Of a stretch of 64,000 nt of DNA, positions 60,157 through 64,000 are shown in pieces. A model generated the notes under the pieces. The model did no database searches. It was not told the DNA's origin and saw only the letters and a program-made list of their open reading frames with translations. Each line of letters starts with the position of its first letter. The first letter of the stretch is position 1. Both the position numbers and the translations under genes were made by a program. The DNA comes from Paenibacillus fonticola DSM 21315 (GTDB lineage Bacteria; Bacillota; Bacilli; Paenibacillales; Paenibacillaceae). Where the stretch lies: the NCBI RefSeq assembly GCF_000381905.1, contig NZ_KB907271.1:30278-94277 (forward strand), given 5' to 3'.

Positions 60157-60459
60157 ATGAGCTCGATTAAACACATGGTCACATTCTCATTGCATGCTGG
60201 TAAGGATAATGCAGAGGCAGAGGCTTTTTTGCAGGTAAGCAGAGAAGAACTAGCAGCGATCCCTGGCGTTGAACAATTTGAGGTGTTTGATCAGGTGAGC
60301 AGCAAGAACGAATTTGATTACGGATTCTCTATGGTGTTTGCTGATCAGAACGCTTACGATGCGTACAATAACCATCCGGTACATATGAAGTATGTTGAGG
60401 AGCGTTGGAATACTAAAGTAAGCCGTTTTCAGGAGATTGATCTGGTTATCCATAAATAA
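60157..60459 (+). CDS. Dabb (stress-responsive A/B barrel) protein
   Basis: 100-residue ferredoxin-like barrel: IKHMVTFSLHAG first strand, EELAAIPGVEQFEVFDQV, DYGFSMVFADQNAYDAYNNHPVHMKYVEE, the Dabb signature with the conserved His. RBS AAGGAGG before ATG. Function of the family is mostly unknown. May be co-transcribed with the next gene, 33 bp downstream. Confidence 0.9.
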   Translation: MSSIKHMVTFSLHAGKDNAEAEAFLQVSREELAAIPGVEQFEVFDQVSSKNEFDYGFSMVFADQNAYDAYNNHPVHMKYVEERWNTKVSRFQEIDLVIHK

Positions 60460-60492
60460 GACATAGGGCTGTGTGAGAGGTGGAATTCATCG

Positions 60493-61431
60493 ATGGACAA
60501 TGTGAGCAATCGAACCCGTGCTGCAATTATCGGGCTTGGCGGTATCGCGCGAAAAGTATATATGCCTTTGCTGTCATCCCATTCCGGTGTAGAGATTGTT
60601 GGGCTAATGAATCGGTCCGCAGGGCCGGTTGAGGAATTGCAAAGCTTGTACCGGATAGAGCAAGGGACAACGGAAATGAAAGAGTTGCTATCCTGGGATC
60701 TTGATGCGGTTTTTGTACATACGGCAACGGAGTCTCATTTCGATATAGTTATGCAGTGCCTCGAACGGGGATTGGCTGTCTATGTAGACAAGCCTTTGTC
60801 CTATAGTTTGCGGGAATCCGATGAGATGACTGCCTTTGCTGAAGCACAGGGGCTGTTGTTGGCCGTTGGATTTAACCGCAGGTACGCTCCCTTGTACCGG
60901 AAAGCCCGGGAGTGGGTGGAGGGCGGTCAAGGCTTGGAATCAGTGGCCGTGCTCAAGCATCGGACAGGGCTTCACCAGCGCCCTGCAAAGGAGACCGTCT
61001 ACGATGATTTGATCCATATGCTCGACCTCTTATTATGGATGACAGATCATGACTATGAATTACTTCATCATTACATCCGTAAGGACGAGGCAGGCAGGCT
61101 GCTGCATGGGGCCGGGGCAGTCCGGCTCAGCGATTCTGTGTACAGTACGTTCGATATGGTGCGGCAAGCAGGATGCGACCTGGAGAAAGTCGAGCTGCAC
61201 GGGGGCGGAAGGTCGGCAACCGTCGTCAATCTGGATGAAGCGACATATGTGGCGCGAGGTGTACATTCGCAAAAGGAAACGTTTGGCAGCTGGGATAATA
61301 TTTTGTATCGGCGCGGATTTACTGGTGCAGTCGACGATTTTCTCCAATGTCTGGATCGTCCGGATGATTGCGGAATCCATGCAGGTCGGGTAATTGACAG
61401 TCATAAGCTGGCTGAACAGGTCGAAAGTTGA
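60493..61431 (+). CDS. Gfo/Idh/MocA-family oxidoreductase
   Basis: NAD(P)-dependent sugar or inositol-type dehydrogenase, substrate unknown. 312 residues: Rossmann AAIIGLGGIARKVYMPLL, AVFVHTATESHF, VYVDKPLSYSLRESDEM with the EKP-like DKP motif, GFNRRYAP, and KETVYDDLIHMLDLL catalytic-type region. RBS GAGAGGTGG before ATG. Terminator at 61468. Confidence 0.92.
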   Translation: MDNVSNRTRAAIIGLGGIARKVYMPLLSSHSGVEIVGLMNRSAGPVEELQSLYRIEQGTTEMKELLSWDLDAVFVHTATESHFDIVMQCLERGLAVYVDKPLSYSLRESDEMTAFAEAQGLLLAVGFNRRYAPLYRKAREWVEGGQGLESVAVLKHRTGLHQRPAKETVYDDLIHMLDLLLWMTDHDYELLHHYIRKDEAGRLLHGAGAVRLSDSVYSTFDMVRQAGCDLEKVELHGGGRSATVVNLDEATYVARGVHSQKETFGSWDNILYRRGFTGAVDDFLQCLDRPDDCGIHAGRVIDSHKLAEQVES

Positions 61432-61467
61432 TACTGTTCCGTTTATATCCGTTCACATTCGCATAAG

Positions 61468-61492
61468 AAGCCGTCAATTAGCCGGCTTTTTT
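61468..61492 (+). terminator. terminator of the Gfo/Idh/MocA gene
   Basis: AAGCCG / CGGCTT stem, 9-nt loop, followed by TTTTT; further T run to 61500. Confidence 0.85.
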
Positions 61493-61602
61493 TGTTTTTT
61501 TACGGAGGGTGTTGCTTGATTTTTTAGGCATCAGCTTCATATGATAAAATAAATATGCAGGTAACATCATAAATGACCGTAAGAATGGAAAGGTGACTAC
61601 GA

Positions 61603-62628
61603 TTGATTTCACATAAAGAGCCGCGTCAAATCGAACAATTGATTAAAAAGCAAGAAAAACTCGCTAATCACTGCTCATATGCCATAGGTGGAACTGCCGA
61701 GTATTTTGCAAGCCCACATTGTGTAACCGAATTAGTTGAACTTCTGCGATATTGTAAGCAACAGCGGTTAGAGTACACGCTTTTTGGAATTGGAAGTAAT
61801 GTTTTATTCTCCGATCGACCAAGCACAAACATGATGTATATTTCATTAAAAGAGCTATTGCAATTCGATGTTAAGGACGGGGAGTGGTTTGTGTCAGCTG
61901 GAATGCCAATGTCGATGCTGGCTCTTGCGGGAGAGTTGATTCAAAGCCAAAGTTTTCAATTCACGCACTTGCTGCCGGGGAGTTTTGGTGCTGGCATTTA
62001 TATGAATGCTAAGTACTACCATGGGCAAATAGGAGATGTCATTTCCAGGGTATATTATTTGGATGCGGCTGAACCGGACTTAGAGATCAAATGCATCCCC
62101 GTCGAAGAATGCAAGTATGGCTATAAACAATCGGTTTTCCAAGAGAAACCTTGGATTATACTTGGGGCGGATATCCCCGTGGAAGGCCATCGATTGTTGA
62201 GTGAAACCGAGATAGAATCTATTCTGGAAAAATATATGCTCATGAAAGACAACAAATCGAATTTAATGCAATTTTATGCGTTTTTTTCGGGTGAAATGAA
62301 AAGACTTACGCAGCCGGATACGCCGGCTTTCATTCAGGAAATCGAACAATACCGGACTAAAAACAAGCATTTTGTTCATCATTCCTGCGGATCCTATTTT
62401 AAAAATAATTATGACATCGGGCAGTCCATTGGCGCGCTAGTCGATCATCTGCAATTGAAAGGAACAACGTATGGGGGAGCAATGATCTCATCACACCATG
62501 GCAATATGCTGATCAATGTAAAAGATGCCACGGCGGAACATATTCTTCAATTGCAAACGATCGTTTCTGAAGCGATATACAAGGAATATGGGTTCATTCC
62601 AGAACCTGAAGTCGCCATCATCAAATAA
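61603..62628 (+). CDS. murB: divergent MurB-like UDP-N-acetylenolpyruvoylglucosamine reductase
   Basis: 341-residue FAD enzyme; MurB reduces UDP-GlcNAc-enolpyruvate to UDP-MurNAc in peptidoglycan synthesis. Family motifs in altered form: SYAIGGTAEYF, LFGIGSNVLFSD (usually GGGSNLL), LPGSFGAGIYMNAKYYHGQIGDVI, active-site Ser in HSCGSYFKNN, ISSHHGNMLINVKDAT, and the final catalytic Glu region PEPEVAII. The divergence suggests a paralog beside the main murB. TTG start after AAAGGTGA. Followed by a terminator and then uppP, another cell-wall gene. Confidence 0.8.
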   Translation: MISHKEPRQIEQLIKKQEKLANHCSYAIGGTAEYFASPHCVTELVELLRYCKQQRLEYTLFGIGSNVLFSDRPSTNMMYISLKELLQFDVKDGEWFVSAGMPMSMLALAGELIQSQSFQFTHLLPGSFGAGIYMNAKYYHGQIGDVISRVYYLDAAEPDLEIKCIPVEECKYGYKQSVFQEKPWIILGADIPVEGHRLLSETEIESILEKYMLMKDNKSNLMQFYAFFSGEMKRLTQPDTPAFIQEIEQYRTKNKHFVHHSCGSYFKNNYDIGQSIGALVDHLQLKGTTYGGAMISSHHGNMLINVKDATAEHILQLQTIVSEAIYKEYGFIPEPEVAIIK

Positions 62629-62642
62629 TCTTGTAAAAAATG

Positions 62643-62675
62643 AGGATCCTTATCTCATCGATAGGGATCCTTTTT
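62643..62675 (+). terminator. terminator of the murB-like gene
   Basis: AGGATCCTTATC / GATAGGGATCCT stem followed by TTTTT. Confidence 0.88.
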
Positions 62676-62798
62676 ACTCTTGTTCACATCAAACGCGAAA
62701 TTGGTCTGATCATAGCCGTATTGGATAAGGTGCAACAATCTATCTCGTAGCACCATACTAACTTTAATAGCCAATCGATATGTTCCTAGGTGACGAAA

Positions 62799-62828
62799 TT
62801 GTCATTTGCTATGCGATTATGTTATATT
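62799..62828 (+). promoter_or_regulatory. possible uppP promoter
   Basis: -35 TTGTCA (62799-62804), 18-bp spacer, -10 TATATT (62823-62828), about 100 bp before uppP. Confidence 0.5.
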
Positions 62829-62925
62829 AATCGAACGATTTTCTATCCTATTGTTGTAACATAGGAAGAGTGGGTGCTAATAGCAAGATACATAGCATAC
62901 AGTAAGTAATAAACAAGGAGGAGTT

Positions 62926-63741
62926 ATGGGAGAGATCGACATTGTATTTATTTTAAAAATGATCGTTATTGGGCTTGTTCAAGGTTTTACGGAACCAATT
63001 CCTGTATCTTCTAGCGGACATGTGATGATTGCGAGTGAGATTTTAGGGCTAGGTGAACAAGGGTTCACGTTTGCGATTTTAACGAACACCGCTTCATTAC
63101 TCGCCGTACTATGGATCTATCGCGACGATATTATTCGCTTAATCCAAAATTCATTCCGCTATCTGCAGACGAAGGATGCGCGCTACAAAAGTGATTTCCG
63201 GTTTGTGCTATATATCATCATCGGTACGATTCCAGCAGCTATCCTTGGAGTGCTTCTAAAGGATTTCATTGCAGACAGTGTCAGTATGACGACCATTGCC
63301 CTCATGTTGTTTGTGACAGGTATCGCCTTATTTTTAATCCGTAATATGAAAGGCAGAAAAGGCGAGGCAGATATGACGCTAAAGGATGCCATTTTAGTTG
63401 GTTTGGGACAGGCCGTTGCACTAACACCTGGCATTAGCCGCTCAGGTGCTACCATTATTTCCGCCATAGCTTGCGGCATCAAACAGGATACAGCGCTGCG
63501 CTTTGCCTTTATGCTCTATATTCCTGTTAGCCTTGGCGGTGTTGTACTCGGGTTTTCTGATTTTATGAATGAACCTAATAAGGCTGAGCTTGCGATTCCA
63601 TATATTGCAGCCTTTATTGCGACACTGTTCATGACCTATTTCGCCATGAAATGGTTTATGGGAATTATGAAAAGAGGCAAGCTCATTTATTTCACGTATT
63701 ATTGCTTTATAGTCGCCACTTTGCTGCTTATTTTCTTTTAG
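62926..63741 (+). CDS. uppP: undecaprenyl-diphosphatase (UppP/BacA)
   Basis: Membrane phosphatase recycling the C55 lipid carrier for cell-wall synthesis; confers bacitracin resistance when abundant. 271 residues, about eight helices, with both conserved motifs: GLVQGFTEPIPVSSSGH (Glu-rich motif 1) and TPGISRSGATI (motif 2, catalytic Arg/Ser). RBS AAGGAGGAG before ATG; own promoter and terminator. Confidence 0.95.
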   Translation: MGEIDIVFILKMIVIGLVQGFTEPIPVSSSGHVMIASEILGLGEQGFTFAILTNTASLLAVLWIYRDDIIRLIQNSFRYLQTKDARYKSDFRFVLYIIIGTIPAAILGVLLKDFIADSVSMTTIALMLFVTGIALFLIRNMKGRKGEADMTLKDAILVGLGQAVALTPGISRSGATIISAIACGIKQDTALRFAFMLYIPVSLGGVVLGFSDFMNEPNKAELAIPYIAAFIATLFMTYFAMKWFMGIMKRGKLIYFTYYCFIVATLLLIFF

Positions 63742-63753
63742 GTTAAATTTACT

Positions 63754-63784
63754 AAACCCAGTCCAGCAAGCGGGCTGGGTTTTT
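63754..63784 (+). terminator. terminator of uppP
   Basis: AACCCAGTCC / GGGCTGGGTT stem (one G-T pair) followed by TTTT. Confidence 0.9.
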
Positions 63785-64000
63785 GTTTTGGGCTTTAGCC
63801 CGTTTGGTGCGTGAAACGCGCGAAATAAAGAACTAGCCGCTATGCGGGTGGAGGGAACGAGGAGAATGTTATTCTTACAAAGATTGGATTTAGCTATCAC
63901 CGACTGTTGTTTGATTCTAGCTATGATGAACGTAAACAAAAGACAGCCCTCCATATTGCTACATCTCGTAGGTTAAAATGGATAGTGTAACCCAAACCAT
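63785..64000. other. gene-free tail with three compact hairpins
   Basis: GGGC-TTTA-GCCC (63790-63801), GCGT-GAA-ACGC (63809-63819) and CCGC-TAT-GCGG (63837-63847) come in quick succession. A 36-codon frame starts at ATG 63868 directly behind GAGGAGA and ends at TAA; too short and too close to its ribosome site to call. The sequence continues past the window. Confidence 0.5.

Noticed and set aside
1..64000. tRNA, rRNA or complete insertion sequence
   Set aside because: No cloverleaf with T-loop GTTCRANNC context, no rRNA-like stretch and no transposase frame were recognised.

Overview
The window looks like a chromosome segment of a Gram-positive, spore-forming Bacillota, most likely Paenibacillus or a close relative. 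The evidence is strong AGGAGG-type ribosome binding sites with many TTG/GTG starts, U-tailed hairpin terminators, LicT/BglG antitermination, perfect CcpA cre sites, YheC/YheD and CotSA-like spore genes, and many AraC regulators paired with lipoprotein/LplB/LplC-type sugar importers. No rRNA, tRNA, complete insertion sequence, prophage or CRISPR array was seen.

Layout. 1-4.1 kb: trehalose operon (phosphotrehalase cut by the window edge, PTS EIIBCA, TreR). 4.1-6.7 kb (minus): a secreted protein with two tandem TIM-barrel-like domains and a small beta/gamma-crystallin protein. 7.0-11.9 kb: a beta-glucoside regulon of three separately terminated units (GH1 6-phospho-beta-glucosidase, licT, PTS EIIBCA). 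Each leader carries a promoter and a RAT-type antiterminator overlapping a terminator, and the licT promoter has a perfect cre box. 12-18.5 kb: PhzF-like protein, LysM/M14 peptidase, BASS/ACR3-like transporter, aldo/keto reductase with a MerR-type promoter, GT2 glycosyltransferase convergent with a collagen-like protein, and a P450 relic. 18.9-23.3 kb: GH43 enzyme, AraC regulator and an orphan solute-binding lipoprotein, the two plus-strand genes preceded by near-identical 39-40 bp double-dyad repeats. 23.3-23.8 kb: a gene-free repeat patch. 23.8-31 kb: secreted CYTH-like protein, then a LysR gene divergent from a tightly coupled operon of a ferric-type ABC importer plus a beta-CASP metallo-beta-lactamase. 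31-33.2 kb: YheC/YheD ATP-grasp and GT4 genes.

33.4-46.9 kb is a polysaccharide utilization locus for pectin-type material: YesS-like membrane AraC regulator under a cre box, LplB/LplC/LplA-type importer, a second AraC regulator, GH95, cytoplasmic GH28 and secreted PL1 pectate lyase. The lyase would cut outside the cell, the importer take up oligomers, and GH28/GH95 finish breakdown inside.

47.2-50.5 kb holds a CYP102-type P450-reductase fusion with a palindrome over its promoter; a decayed scrap of a similar reductase lies near 56.2 kb. 50.7-56.2 kb (minus) is a response regulator, histidine kinase, ABC ATPase and FtsX permease cluster. 56.4-64 kb: a broken alpha/beta hydrolase, SplB-like radical SAM protein, MarR, NamA, a Dabb protein, a Gfo/Idh/MocA oxidoreductase, a divergent MurB and UppP, ending in a hairpin-rich gene-free tail.

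Many start codons were moved inward from the longest open frame because a Shine-Dalgarno sequence lies inside that frame. All functional calls rest on motif recognition by eye.
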